A stretch of DNA of 64,000 nucleotides. Source: Cryptomeria japonica. Taxonomy: Eukaryota; Streptophyta; Pinopsida; Cupressales; Cupressaceae. The notes under the pieces are model-generated. The model worked only from the letters and a program-made list of their open reading frames with translations, searched no databases and was not told where the DNA came from. The stretch's first letter is position 1. Each line of letters opens with the position of its first letter. The position numbers were made by a program, and so were the translations under genes. The stretch lies in assembly GCF_030272615.1 (NCBI RefSeq), contig NC_081406.1:167977361-168041360 (forward strand). Reading direction: 5' to 3'. Shown in pieces: positions 23,498-34,322 of this stretch.

Positions 23498-24489
23498 TTT
23501 TAGAATCAAAGATCACTGAGAGGGGGGGTGAATCAATGATCTACCAGAAATTGAAACCACAAACTTATTTTTTATCCACAAGTTAATAATGCATAACAAA
23601 TAAGAATATAAACATGCAACAATAAAAGCACAAATCCACAACACCATAATTTATATGTGGAAACCCAAAAAGGGAAAAACCACGGTGGGGATGGAACCCA
23701 CAATATTCATATACTATGGCTAGGAGTACATAAATATTACATAGATGGGGAATAGACTTGCATTCAAGCTCGCTGCCTAGAGCTCACTACTCAATTACAA
23801 TTGCTCGGAAGGCTACAAACTTCAAGGAAGTCTCACTGACTTACAATTTGATTACAATAGGAATGTACAATGAATTGAACTCTTAAACAATATCTGACAA
23901 TGCAAAATGAGTTCCGGTTAGGTTCTGAAATACTGACTGTCTTTGGTTTGTTGAATACCCTGTCTCTATCTTAGCCAGCTACTGGTTGATCTGAAACCAA
24001 AATACGCACATGGAACTATGCTCAATCGCACCGAAACTGATCATCACATACACACCACATCGAAAATAAACCGCCAAATCATTCTTATATATCCGGTCTT
24101 GCCACAAAAATAATCTTCTTCATGTTGGCTTCAAGAGATGTAATGTGTAGCTCAAAGTTAGCATCAATCTCAAATAACACATAGCACCGGACTAAAATAT
24201 TATGACCACATGATTCCTAAAGGTCTTTCCAAACACTGAGATCACAAAAACAATCACCAAAAATACCGCAACCATCACAAATCATTCTAGATCAAAGCAT
24301 TACTAAAATACCTTGTTATACCATGTTTCATCGATTAACTATTTACTGGTTACCTCCATCTTTCGGATAAGTTGATTCATGATTGCCAGATCAAATCACC
24401 ATGAAGAGTTGCCATCAATGACAACCCTAAACAAATAATCAACCACCAAAAGTCTCCTGAAATCATTGAATGAGTGTCAATTGCCAACA
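23498..24489 (-). repeat. 5' LTR of the non-autonomous copia element
   Basis: 992 bp. On the minus strand it runs from TGTTGGCAATTGACAC to a CTAAAA end where the partner has CTAACA. It is the counterpart of 17726-18720, with single-base differences that are often C/T or G/A. Confidence 0.9.
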
Positions 24490-24494
24490 AGACA

Positions 24495-26122
24495 TTCTAC
24501 AAGGTTAAGTAGACCACCTAAAATATTTTCTCCTTCTTTGTATTCTATTTTATTAGCAGATTCTGGTGAACCAGAAGGATATGAAGAAGCAATGTAGGTG
24601 GATACCAAACAATAGTGGGAGCTAGGCATGAAAGAGGAGATAAATGCCTTGATGCAGAATCAAAATTAAGACTTAGTCCCATTACTTGCAGGAAAAAGAG
24701 CCTTGCCAAATAAATGGGTTTATAGGTTGAAAGAGGAGGATGAAGGACAGAAAAGATATAAGGCCAAACTTGTGGTAAAAAAGTTTTGCATAGAAAAAGG
24801 GTATAAATTTTTATGAAATATTTTCTCCAGTTGTAAAAATGACTTTAATTACAACTATTCTAAGCCTTGTGGTTGTAGAAGACTTGCATCTTGAACAACT
24901 AGATGTTAAAACCACTTTTCTCCATGGGGATTTGGAGGAGGAAATCTACATGAAACAACCATAGGGATATGAGGTCAAAGGTAAGGAGGAGTTAGTGTGC
25001 ATGTTGAAGAAGAGTCTGTATGGCCTAAAGCAAGCACCCCAACAATGGTATTTTAAATTTGATAGTTTCATTGTTGATCAAGGTTACCATAGATGCCATT
25101 TTGATCACTGTCTTTGTTTTAAGAGACGGGATAATAGTAGTTATATTATCTTGTTACTTTATGTTAATGACATGCTTATTGTTGGGTCTAACATGTAGCA
25201 TATAAATGAACTTAAATAGAAATTAGCGAGGTCATTTGCTATGAAGGATTTGGGTGCAGCTAAGCAAATCCTTGGTATGAGGATTTCACAGGACAAGAAA
25301 AATAAAACACTAACTTTGTCCCAAAGTGAGTATATAAAGAAGGTGTTGAAAATATTTAATATGTAGAATTCAAAAGCAGTTATTACACCTTTGGCTAGTC
25401 ATTTCAAATTGACTAAGGAGATGTGTCCAAAGACATAGGAAGAGATAAATAAAATGTATAACATTATGTATTCATTAGCTGTTGGTAGTCCTAATGTATG
25501 TGATGGTATGCACATGGTCAGATATTGCACATGTAGTGGGAGTTGTGAGCAGGTATATGAGCAATTTGGGAATGGAACATTGGAGTGCTGTCAAATGGAT
25601 TCTCAAGTATTTGAGAGGTACTACTACCAAGGCCTTATATTTTAAAAGATAAAATGCTTCTCTAAGAGGATATATTGACTTTGATCTAGTAGGTGATATT
25701 GATACCAAGAGTAGTACTACAGGGTATGTTTTAACTGTAGGGGGAACTGTAGTTAGTTGGATTTCTAGACTGCAAAAGGTTGTTGCACTTTCAACCACTG
25801 AAGTTGAGTATGTAGCTACTATTGAAGCTATCAAGAAGATGATTTGGTTACAATGTTTTCTAGAGGAATTGAGCCAAATGCAAGAGGATAGACCATTGTA
25901 CACTAATAGCCAAAGTGTCATTCATCTTGCCAATAATTCTTCTCTTCATTCGATGACAAAACACATTCAGCTTAGGTACCACTTCATATAATCTATTTTG
26001 GAGGATGGCTAGTTACGACTTGAAAAGATTCACATAAGTGACAATCCTATAGATATGTTCATGAAGGTAGTCACACGGGAGAAGTTGATTTCCTCATCAA
26101 CTTCTATTGGCCTTCTTGGTTA
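24495..26122 (+). pseudogene. Copia element A, second part: reverse transcriptase and RNase H
   Basis: Continues the frame broken at 17720 once the inserted element and one TSD are removed. Reverse transcriptase blocks: LPNKWVYRLKEE near 24700, LEQLDVKTTFLHGDLEEEIYMKQP near 24890, LKKSLYGLKQAPQQWYFKFD near 25000, and L-Y-V-N-D where Y-V-D-D is expected (near 25160), a loss of a catalytic aspartate. Then KDLGAAKQILGM, a tract with DIAHVVGVVSRYM near 25525, and the RNase H region with TGYVLTVGGTVVSW, STTEVEYVA and KHIQLRYHF near 25720-25985. Numerous TAG, TGA and frame breaks. The protein copies element RNA into DNA in intact relatives; this copy is dead. Confidence 0.87.
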
Positions 26123-26223
26123 AAAATAATGAATAAAGGAACAACCAAGTCTAGGTGTTTTATATAGTGGGAGCTACAAGTGTGGCGATGTTGTTTAGGA
26201 TCAATCTCCAAGTGGGAGATCAT

Positions 26224-26711
26224 TGGTATGTGGTGATTGATCATGCAAGTATTGTACACTCATTGGGCAGAGGTGTCGGCCCAAAGGGCTAGAGTAATGG
26301 GGATTCCAAGGCTCCCCCCAAAATTTTCTTGTACATCTATGAGAATACGAAAATACATGTATGCAAATATGAGAATATGTGTACAAGTATACAAGAATAC
26401 GAGTACGAGGAAAATATTATGAGAATATTCTTTTAAGGTTAGGGTTAATTTTAGTTGACTTTGTATGTTGCCCTAAAATTACATTTTATAAGTGGTTGGA
26501 ATGAAAAAAGGCATTGTAATGGTGTTGTATTATTTTATTGGATAATAAGAAAAAAATTGGATGACTATGTTCTGTGGATGTAGCTCATCTTGGGTGAGCC
26601 ACGTTAAATCTTTGTTTTATTTCTGATGTGTATTTATCTTCATCTTTGTGTATTTTAATTTGCATATAATTGTTAATTTGTATTTGCTTTAGATTTGCCA
26701 AAACCCTAACA
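26224..26711 (+). repeat. 3' LTR of copia element A
   Basis: Begins TGGTATGTGG after the purine-rich CCAAGTGGGAGAT tract (26208-26220) and ends AACCCTAACA, about 488 bp. It contains a run of GAATACG-like short repeats near 26342-26410. No matching 5' LTR is in the window. The bases right after 26711 read as reverse transcriptase of another copia element, so copia A probably inserted into copia B. Confidence 0.7.
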
Positions 26712-27903
26712 ATTTCTAAATGGATAATTGAAATAGGAAGTATACATTGAAAAACCAAAAGGATTCAATCTATCAGATACTCTAGATATAGTCTGCAAAC
26801 TAAAGAAGGCACCATATGGAGTGAAGCAAGCTCCAAGAGATTTGTATGTAAGGCTTGATAGGTATTTGCTAAGACAAGGATTTCAAAAAGGTACTATTAA
26901 TAGAAATCTCATTTAAGGTTGCACAAAATGACATCTTGATTGTAGTTGTTTATGTGGATGATATAATCTTTGGAGGAAATGATAATATGTGAAAAAAAAA
27001 TTGATGAGATGCAAGAAGAGTTTGAAATGTCTATGATTGGGGAGATGAATTTCTTTCTTGGTTTACAACTTAATTAGAAAGATGATGGTATATTTATTTC
27101 ACAATCTAAGTGTGTTAAAGAAATGTTGAAGAAGTTTGGAATGGAAAATGTTAAACCTGTATGTACTCCTATGGCTATTGGTTGTAAGTTGAGCAAAGAT
27201 GTTGAATCATGAAAGATTGATCAAAGCATATATAGATCGATGATTGGAGGTTTGTTATATCTGACTACTACTAGACCAAATATCATGAATGCAATATATC
27301 TTGTGGCTATATTTCAACAAGACCCTAGAGAGACACATGTTGTTGTTATTGTGAAAATAATTTTTAGATACTCGAAAAGAACAAAAGACTATGGTCTATG
27401 GTACCCTAAAAGATCTAATTTCACTATGATTGACTAAATAGATACATATTGGGCTAGCTATGTGGATGACAGGAAAAGTACTAGTGGAGGTACATTTTTT
27501 CTTGGACCTCAATTAGTTTCTTGGTCAAGCAAGAAACAAGATTCAATATCTTTATCTACCATTGAAACTGAGTACATTGATGTTGCTACTTGTTGTACTC
27601 AGGTGTTATGGATGATATAAAATTTGAAGGACATTGGAATATTTTTTGATGAACCCATCTATCTTTTGTGACAATACTAATGCAATAAACATCTATAAAA
27701 ATTTGGTACTATATTCAAGAATGAAACATATTTCAATTTGGTATCACTTCTCAAGGGAGAAGTTTTTGGAGAATGAAGTAAAACTTAATTATGTTCCTAC
27801 AAAGGAACATATTGTTGATTTATTCACTAAACCTCTTGCTAAAGATACTTTTGAATATCTCTTGGAAAATTTAGGGGTCATTGCCCCTCCTTTTCTGAAC
27901 TAA
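26712..27903 (+). pseudogene. Copia element B: 3' half of reverse transcriptase and RNase H
   Basis: Starts inside reverse transcriptase at the F-L-N-G block (26712) with EVYIEKPKGF, then YGVKQAPRDLYVRLDRYL near 26815. An intact Y-V-D-D lies near 26950, then GEMNFFLGLQL near 27045 and PNIMNAIYLVAIFQQDPRETH near 27275. RNase H blocks follow: YWASYVDDRKSTSGGTFFLG near 27450, SKKQDSISLSTIETEYIDVA near 27530, KHISIWYHFSREK near 27730, VDLFTKPLAK near 27815. The lineage looks SIRE/Tork-like and different from copia A. Stops and frameshifts throughout. Everything upstream is missing; the left border coincides with the end of copia A's LTR. Confidence 0.85.
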
Positions 27904-28200
27904 ATGCATATAGAGATGCATTAGACCAATGAACTTCATGAATATTAATGTTCTAGACCAATGACTTGGTGCTACCTCTTAGGGGGAGCTTGGTGCAGTG
28001 TAAAGTTTTGAAGAATTGAGCAGAATGAGGTGATAGTTTTTTATTTGAGCGTTTTCCTTGATGGAAAAGGGGGAGAGAATGAGAGTTATTGATGTCTGGC
28101 AAGAACTTGACTGGTTTCTTGTTTCTAGTATGAGATCTTTTGTTGTTGTTGTTGTTGCTGTTGTCATTGATGTGCTACCATCAATGAAAAAGGAGGAGAT
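27904..28200 (+). other. 3' untranslated region and polypurine tract of copia element B
   Basis: Non-coding; contains GGGGGAG-type purine runs near 27982 and 28068, a (GTT)n run near 28142-28158, and ends with AAAAAGGAGGAGAT (28187-28200) touching the LTR. Confidence 0.6.
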
Positions 28201-29429
28201 TGTTGCAAGGTTAATTAGAATGAGTTGTTTATGTGTTTTCATTGATGTCAACATGCTTTGGTTGTCACTACTAACCACTTGGTGTAAGTATTGTTGAGTT
28301 TTTTGTGTGGTTGTGATGGATAATTTGCTCTGCATATCTTCTGTGTTGCATATATCTATTCTTGCGGTTTTTACATGTTGTTAAGCTATGTTTGGACATG
28401 TTATATTCTAGATTTGGTGCTCTATATTTCTATGATGACGAAGTTGTGTTTACAAATATGGTTGACAGAGTTTGAAAGTGTTCCTATGCGAAATGCATGC
28501 TTCACATTTCTCTGCATTATGGTTTTTGGCATTGCATTTTTGAGTTAATATGATAATGTCCTTAGCTTCATTCTATTTAGTTGGCATGTGTTCTTGGGCT
28601 TTGGAAGCATAATTTTCAAGATTGATGGTGTTTACTCTAGGTTTGGCCAACCACAGGTGTTTACACTCTACTTTATTGCTTCAATGATTATAGACTTTTG
28701 TATAATGTGTTTGATAATAGTTTTGGTCTTGATTAATATGTGTTATGGTCCACTTTACATTCTTCTCTACCATAAAATATTTAATGCCAACCTAATTTGA
28801 ATTGTGTTCAATTAAGTTGCGTATCCAACCTTAGGAGATTTTGCATATGAGAGGATGATATATAGTAATGAGTATATGCATATGTGTGTGTATGAGTGAA
28901 AGAAAGTGGAATGCAATGAAGGTGTATGCAAGAGGATCTATCTTCCTGATAGTTTGATTGTTAGTGTTGTGTTGTTGAAAAGAGTTGAGCTCTATGACCT
29001 TTCATGTATTAGCTACCAGAAGAAGTGAGCTGAAGGTATCTAAAAATCTTGTAATTGCAGAAGTGTATTTGTGGTGGATTCTTTCTCTTTTATTCTTCTT
29101 CATTTTGGTAGTGAGCCCTCCAAAGTGAGCCTCTTCTTTCTTTCTCTCAAGCACTGAGCCCTCTAGCAATGAGCCTTTCTTTGTAAATTTCACCTTAACC
29201 GATGTCAACCTAACAGGTGTTCATATATTGAGAATAGATTCTCTGTGATTTTTCCCCTAATAGGGTTTTCCATGTAAAACTTGGCGTCTCATTGTGCATG
29301 GTGTCTTTGATGTTTCATGTTCATATCTTTATGTGGATTATATGCTAAAGTTGTTGCGGATCTAGTTTGGGAATTAAGTTTAAGATTTTAAACAACTGAT
29401 TCACCCCCACCTCTTAGTTCTCTTATGCA
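28201..29429 (+). repeat. 3' LTR of copia element B
   Basis: Starts TGTTGCAAGG after the polypurine tract. It carries the U5-like block ATTTTTCCC..GGGTTTTCCATGT near 29250-29275 and a TTCACCCCCAC stretch near its end, as in copia C's LTR. The end is set at ATGCA (29429) by analogy; no partner LTR is available to confirm it. Confidence 0.6.
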
Positions 29430-29659
29430 TTGGTATATTCAATAGATTATTATGCAATATGAAATAAAGATACAAGATGGGTCCTAGATACACAACCATT
29501 TTAGGTACCCATGTAAAATGAAAATGTAATGCAAGCAAAGGAGATCTCTTACAAATGAAGAAAAAAAAACTTAGGGGGAGAAAATGCATCTCCAAAAGAG
29601 AGAAACAAAAAAATATGCATGGATGGAGGACTCAATCACAACCCCAAAGGACTACATAC

Positions 29660-30447
29660 TGTAGACACTCAAAATTGTCATGTCTAATTAAATAAATATT
29701 TTATTTATTTAATTATCTAAGCCTAATTCTTCTATTAATTAAATAAATTTTTATTTATTTAATTAATTCATTTATCCTCTTCTAGCCTTATTTCTCATTT
29801 AAATAAATACATTTATTTATTTAAATTATCCCTTTCCTAAATTAAATAAATATTTTATTTATTTAATTATCCTACTTCTTCTATTAATTAAATAAATCTT
29901 TATTTATTTAATTAATTCATTATCTTTTTCTACACATGACACATGTCATTCATCTCTTATTTCCTACACTACCTACCCCTTTCATTATTTTATTATTTCC
30001 TCTACCTACCCTCTAATCCTAGCCGACCTCTCTTTTTACACCTCTCAATCTTAACCCTCCATTTCATATTGTGTCTTCTATTTAAGGAGATGCTTTCTTC
30101 ATTGTCAAACCCTAATCCCTAATGAGACATGCCTAACTACTTGATCAATTGACTACACTACAATTCCACTTGCAACCACATTCCGTTCTTTGTTGAGCTC
30201 TTGTGCATACAAAAATCTGAGAGCAAGTATATCAAGCAAGATCAATGGAGATAGGAAGAATGGAGATCAAAACCCTATTGGACATGTGATGGTATAATCT
30301 TTGTGATTTTGAGTTATTTGCATTGTCTTAGGTAATCTTCATATGTTATGGTGGATCTTTGTTCATTGTTAGGCTAGGGTTTAGTGGTTGAATCCATTTT
30401 AGTCTTTCAATATTATTGTTTATTGTTATCCATTTTCACCATATACA
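29660..30447. mobile_element. Solo LTR, 788 bp
   Basis: Begins TGTAGACACTC, ends CACCATATACA, and is flanked by the perfect 5-bp repeat CATAC (29655-29659, 30448-30452). The first part carries repeated AATTAAATAAAT/TTTATTTAATT inverted blocks. TCTATTTAAGGAG near 30078 could be a TATA-like promoter region. No coding content. The TGTAGAC start is shared with the solo LTR at 48389, so the two may be distant relatives. Confidence 0.75.
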
Positions 30448-30452
30448 CATAC

Positions 30453-31470
30453 ATCATGTACATAAATTGATATCCTCCCCATAAGAGGGAAAGAAGGAGA
30501 CTGCATAGCCCCCCATAATGGATAATGTCATGCAAACATGGTGATAGCTTGAAGACAAAACATAGTCCAATATCTACAAACAACATTTCTCTCCTTGGGA
30601 AGAAGACAAACCAAGTATAAATGCAAGAATGCTTCTCATTTTGGATAGAAATTAGGAAGTGGAATCCAAATGTATGAATATGATGCCTCTTAAATTAGCT
30701 CATGTGTTGCCAAGTCCTTGAATGATGAAGATGTCATGAACCAATTAGGTACACAAACAATCACAATAGAAGGTGGCAAAAAAAGAACCAATGGAAATGG
30801 ATTGTGAACAAGCTCCAAAGACAAACAAGGTCTAACAATAGTTGTACCACAACTATAATAAAATAGGATAGCTAAACCCTCAAATATGTCCTCCAAATAT
30901 GAAAGGCAATGATAATCCAATTGATCAAGAATGATGGAAGACTCAACTGACATTATAAAATGAGTCAATGAAAATGAAGGTTGATCAACTATAATTGATG
31001 AAGAATTAGGAACCTCTAAAACAACTACAAGCTCATCTGAAGTTTCAAAAATCTTCAAAGGATCACAAGCATTGGTTATCATCTCTAAAGAATGAAGAGG
31101 CACATTAGAATAGGAAATAAGATCATCAAGGAAAGGTTGAGTATCATGATTGCCATATAACTCTTAAATTTGAGTCCAAAGAGTATGATGAAACTCATAA
31201 TGAATAATTGACTCCAAAATGTCAGCATCTACATGATTAAAAATGAACAAGATTATACAAATGTGGCAATAAATGAAGCTCACTAAGAGGAGTGATTATG
31301 AAATCACTCCAATGCCTATATTTTCCCCTTAAAGAAAAAACCCATTTTCAACTATAATGATTCTTCAAAAAATAAAAACTCAGAGATAAAGCCAACACAT
31401 AATGATAATGAAGACTTTCATATTAAAAAAAAAAATCCTATGAGGTTAAACATGATTGCTACAAAACATG
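30453..31470. other. Spacer with one weak open frame
   Basis: Continues the sequence left of the 29660 insertion. Apart from the minus-strand frame at 30690-31290 I see nothing recognisable. Confidence 0.4.
30690..31290 (-). pseudogene. Weak, unrecognised minus-strand frame, perhaps a retroelement gag remnant
   Basis: A 137-codon open frame (31103-30690) extends upstream to about 31290 if one TAA is ignored. The upstream part contains LWTQI-x-ELYGNHD, which vaguely resembles the copia gag 'W..L...YG' pattern. The rest is hydrophobic and matches nothing I know. It may equally be chance. Confidence 0.2.
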
Positions 31471-31475
31471 AACCA

Positions 31476-31843
31476 ATAGGAGTTGAGAAAATACAACACC
31501 ATAGGAGCCTGAAGATCTTCTGCAAGCCGAATAACTTGTTACAAGGAGAAGCAATGAAGTGAAATCCGAAGAACATACAAAACACAGAGAATATGCTCAA
31601 AAAGAGAGAGCTCAATATTCACAAAAATATATAATGTGATTCTTACAATGAAAAGAAAGAACTCAACCTTTAATAGGTCAAGAAACCCTAAAAAGGGAAA
31701 ATCTAGGTTTGCACATAATAATTAATTAAAATAATTAATTATATGCACCTAAAGTTAGCTTAAGTGTAAAAGAGATAAAGGGAACTTAAATAATTAAACA
31801 AAGAATGTTTAATTAATCAAGTAAATACCCAAATACTCTAACA
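31476..31843 (-). repeat. 3' LTR of the non-coding element
   Basis: 368 bp, nearly identical to 33952-34317; contains the inverted block AATAATTAATTAAAATAATTAATTA. Confidence 0.85.
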
Positions 31844-32989
31844 CCCCCCCTTAAGCTAGACTTAGGGAGAAGCTAAAACCTAGAACAGCTACTGAAAGCA
31901 ATAAAAATGGGTCCTGGCAACAAGGCCTGATCAGGTACCCAAATACAATGAAATCTCTATGAATTGGAGAAATAGAGAAAACCACGTGGGAACAAAAATC
32001 TACTCCAAAAAGAGATGGAAAAAAATATCACTGAAGCATGAAGACCCTGCAAACTCTGTCGAAGAATAATTGCTGATCTGAAGAACATCCACTGAACTAG
32101 AACATGACCAGGTAGAGAAGACTGTAATCTACATGAGTGCCCTCAAATGACACTACTCGAATCAGGAGGCAAACAAGGCAAAACAACTGAAATCAAAGAT
32201 ACAGATGGCATGAGAAACCAAAGCCTGAAGAGTTGATCAATCGAACCATGGAAGCATTAGAACCAACAGGATAAACCTCCCCATAATGCGGAAGTGGGAG
32301 AGGGATGGGAACACTGAAAAGGACAGCCAAAAAACCAACTGCATGACGAAGAACCAAGAACATCAAAGGTGCTGAGACACATCATCATGAGGTGAATGTC
32401 ATGGAAGGAACACTCACTTGACAAAGGAAGATGGCAAACAAAGGCAAACATCAACCCCCTCATGGCACTTGATCAACAGTGCATGTACAACAAGACACAA
32501 GATATACAAGATTCCAAGTAAACAATGCATGATGACACTTTATCTTAGTGCGTTTGCATAATTACAAGCTACAATGATAAGAAGACTGGAAATAGAAAAG
32601 AGAATCAAAACAGAGACACCCTACTCAGAAAAGAGATCCCAGGACCTGAAACAACTACGATATCCACCAGAGTGCTGAAAAGCAAAAAATTGAATAAAAT
32701 ATGCATGGAGAAGAATCTAGAAAAAAACTCATTTTTCCTGGAAATTACATAGCACAAGATTTCCAAAAATATAAAGTTTTTGAAAAATGGAGTTCGGATG
32801 CTCATTCTACGTCTCTCGGAGTGCAAAAAAGAGACCTCACTTTGACCGCAAAAAAGCATAGTCAAACAAAAAAATTGGAAAAAAATACCAACACCATGAG
32901 GTCGGCCTCAGAACCAGCTTTCTGATGCCTATTCGTTTTCAAAAAAATGACTCTGTATGCCCAAGATAGGGCCAAAAACCAACCCCCCC

Positions 32990-33545
32990 CTAAAAAAGCC
33001 AAAAAAGGGGGTCTAGTTGCTTGTTGGTGGTCCGGTGGCCAGTGGGTGGCGCACCGTTGGTGGCCGGGCGGAGCTCCAGTGGCTAAGCGGAAGCCAGGTG
33101 GCGGCCCAGTGGTAAAGCGGTTACCAATCGGAAAAAAGGGCCGGGCAGGCTGGCGGTCGGGGCTGAGCGCGGAGAACTGAGCGGGGAGTTGGAGGAGGGC
33201 CGCAGGCTGAGCGGCGGGGGCCAGGCAGAGGGCCGCAGTCTGAGCGACGGGGGCTAGGGCAGAGGCTGCATGTAGGCGGGGGCTGCAGGTGGCGGTGGCG
33301 GCATAGGGAGTAGTGGCGGCTGGGAAGGCAGTGTTGCCGGGAAGCGGTGGCCAGGGACTGAGCAGTGCCGGAGGCTGGCAGGTGGCCAGACCGGCGGGGG
33401 CCGGGGAGCCGGAGGCCGGTGCCGGGAAGCGGGAAGAAGACACCAGAGAGAAGCAGGGCTACCAGAAACTAGACAGAGGGGCCGCCGGTGGGGCCACAGG
33501 GGCCGGACTGACAGGTTTGACAGGCCTGTCAGTCCGGTACCCTGC
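32990..33545. other. GC-rich core of the non-coding element
   Basis: Strongly G-rich on the plus strand with many GGCGG, GGTGGC and GCGGGG steps, in sharp contrast to the AT-rich surroundings. It opens long frames on both strands, but these have skewed Ala/Pro/Gly/Arg content and no domain. A 13-bp perfect inverted repeat lies at its right end (33503-33515 with 33525-33537). Confidence 0.6.
33503..33537. repeat. Perfect 13-bp inverted repeat with 9-base loop
   Basis: CCGGACTGACAGG at 33503-33515 pairs with CCTGTCAGTCCGG at 33525-33537, a strong hairpin in RNA of either strand. Confidence 0.85.
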
Positions 33546-33951
33546 GGTACCCAAAAAAAATGTGCCCCCAAAATTTTTTTTTTCCCTTTTTTTTTCGCTT
33601 TTTTGAAAGAATTTTTTTAGAAGCAAATTTCGGCCTGCATACCATAAAAAGGCAAATTTTTTATTTTTTTGAAATTTTTTTCTCGATCTGCGTGCTAAGG
33701 CCGTATGGCCTGGATCTGAGAAAAAAATTGCTCCCAGAGGCTCAGGAACCAAAATAGGTCTAATTTTATATGACCATAGGGGTTTTTGGGCCTTCTAAGC
33801 CCAATGGTGAGGTCCGTTTAGGCCCAAAGTGCTTAGAAAAAATCTCAAACCCTAGGTACATAAAAAATTCCTGAAACCCCAGATCTGCTTCCAAAGCAAA
33901 AAATTCTCAAAACAAGAACAGGCAGCTGCAGAACCAGAGCTCTGATACCAT

Positions 33952-34317
33952 ATAGGAGTTGAGAAAATACAACACCATAGGAGCCTGAAGATCTTTTGCA
34001 AGCCGAATAACCTGTTACAAGGAGAAGCAATGAAGCAAAATCTGAAGAACATGCAAAACACAGAGAATATGCTCAAAAAGAGAGCTCAATATTCACAAAA
34101 ATATGTAATGTGATTCTTATAATGAAAAGAAAGAACTCAACCTTTAATAGGTCAAGAAACCCTAAAAAGGGAAAACCTAGGTTTGCACATAATAATTAAT
34201 TAAAATAATTAATTATATGCACCTAAAGTTAGCTTAAGTGTAAAAGAGATAAAGGGAACTTAAATAATTAAACAAAGAATGTTTAATTAATCAAGTAAAT
34301 ACCCAAATACTCTAACA
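33952..34317 (-). repeat. 5' LTR of the non-coding element
   Basis: 366 bp; adjacent on its left to the primer site (33934-33950), which identifies it as the 5' LTR of a minus-strand element. Confidence 0.85.
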
Positions 34318-34322
34318 AAACC

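Larger units (their letters stand above)
17726..24489 (-). mobile_element. Non-autonomous Ty1/copia element with partial gag and a long unknown ORF instead of pol
   Basis: LTRs at 17726-18720 and 23498-24489, TSD AGACA at 17721-17725 and 24490-24494. The primer site TTGGTATCAGAGCC (minus strand) lies beside the right LTR and the polypurine tract CCAAAGGGGGAGAT beside the left one. The interior of 4.8 kb holds a coiled-coil plus zinc-knuckle gag remnant (23433-22267) and one very long broken frame (21982-19001). No protease, integrase or reverse transcriptase motif is seen. Removing the element and one TSD copy rejoins copia A in frame, which proves insertion into copia A. Confidence 0.93.
31476..34317 (-). 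mobile_element. Non-coding short-LTR retroelement with a GC-rich core
   Basis: Direct repeats 31476-31843 and 33952-34317 (about 367 bp) frame 2.1 kb. On the minus strand each repeat starts TGTTAGAGTATTTGGG and ends ACTCCTAT. The right copy is followed by the primer site TGGTATCAGAGCTCTGG (33950-33934) and the left copy is preceded by the tract GCTTAAGGGGGGG (31856-31844). These are the parts needed for reverse transcription. No gag or pol frame exists. The flanks AACCA and AAACC are not a clean TSD, and the inner LTR end is not CA, so exact borders are uncertain by a base or two. Confidence 0.8.

Noticed and set aside
29430-29445. TTGGTATATTC after the copia B LTR as a primer site of a second, tandem element
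   Set aside because: Only TGGTAT matches, the following bases do not fit tRNA-Met, and no gag follows.
32862-33606. Long open frames on both strands (97-193 codons) in a GC-rich block
   Set aside because: They overlap on opposite strands, have skewed Ala/Pro/Gly/Arg content and no domain; few stops are expected in such GC-rich DNA.
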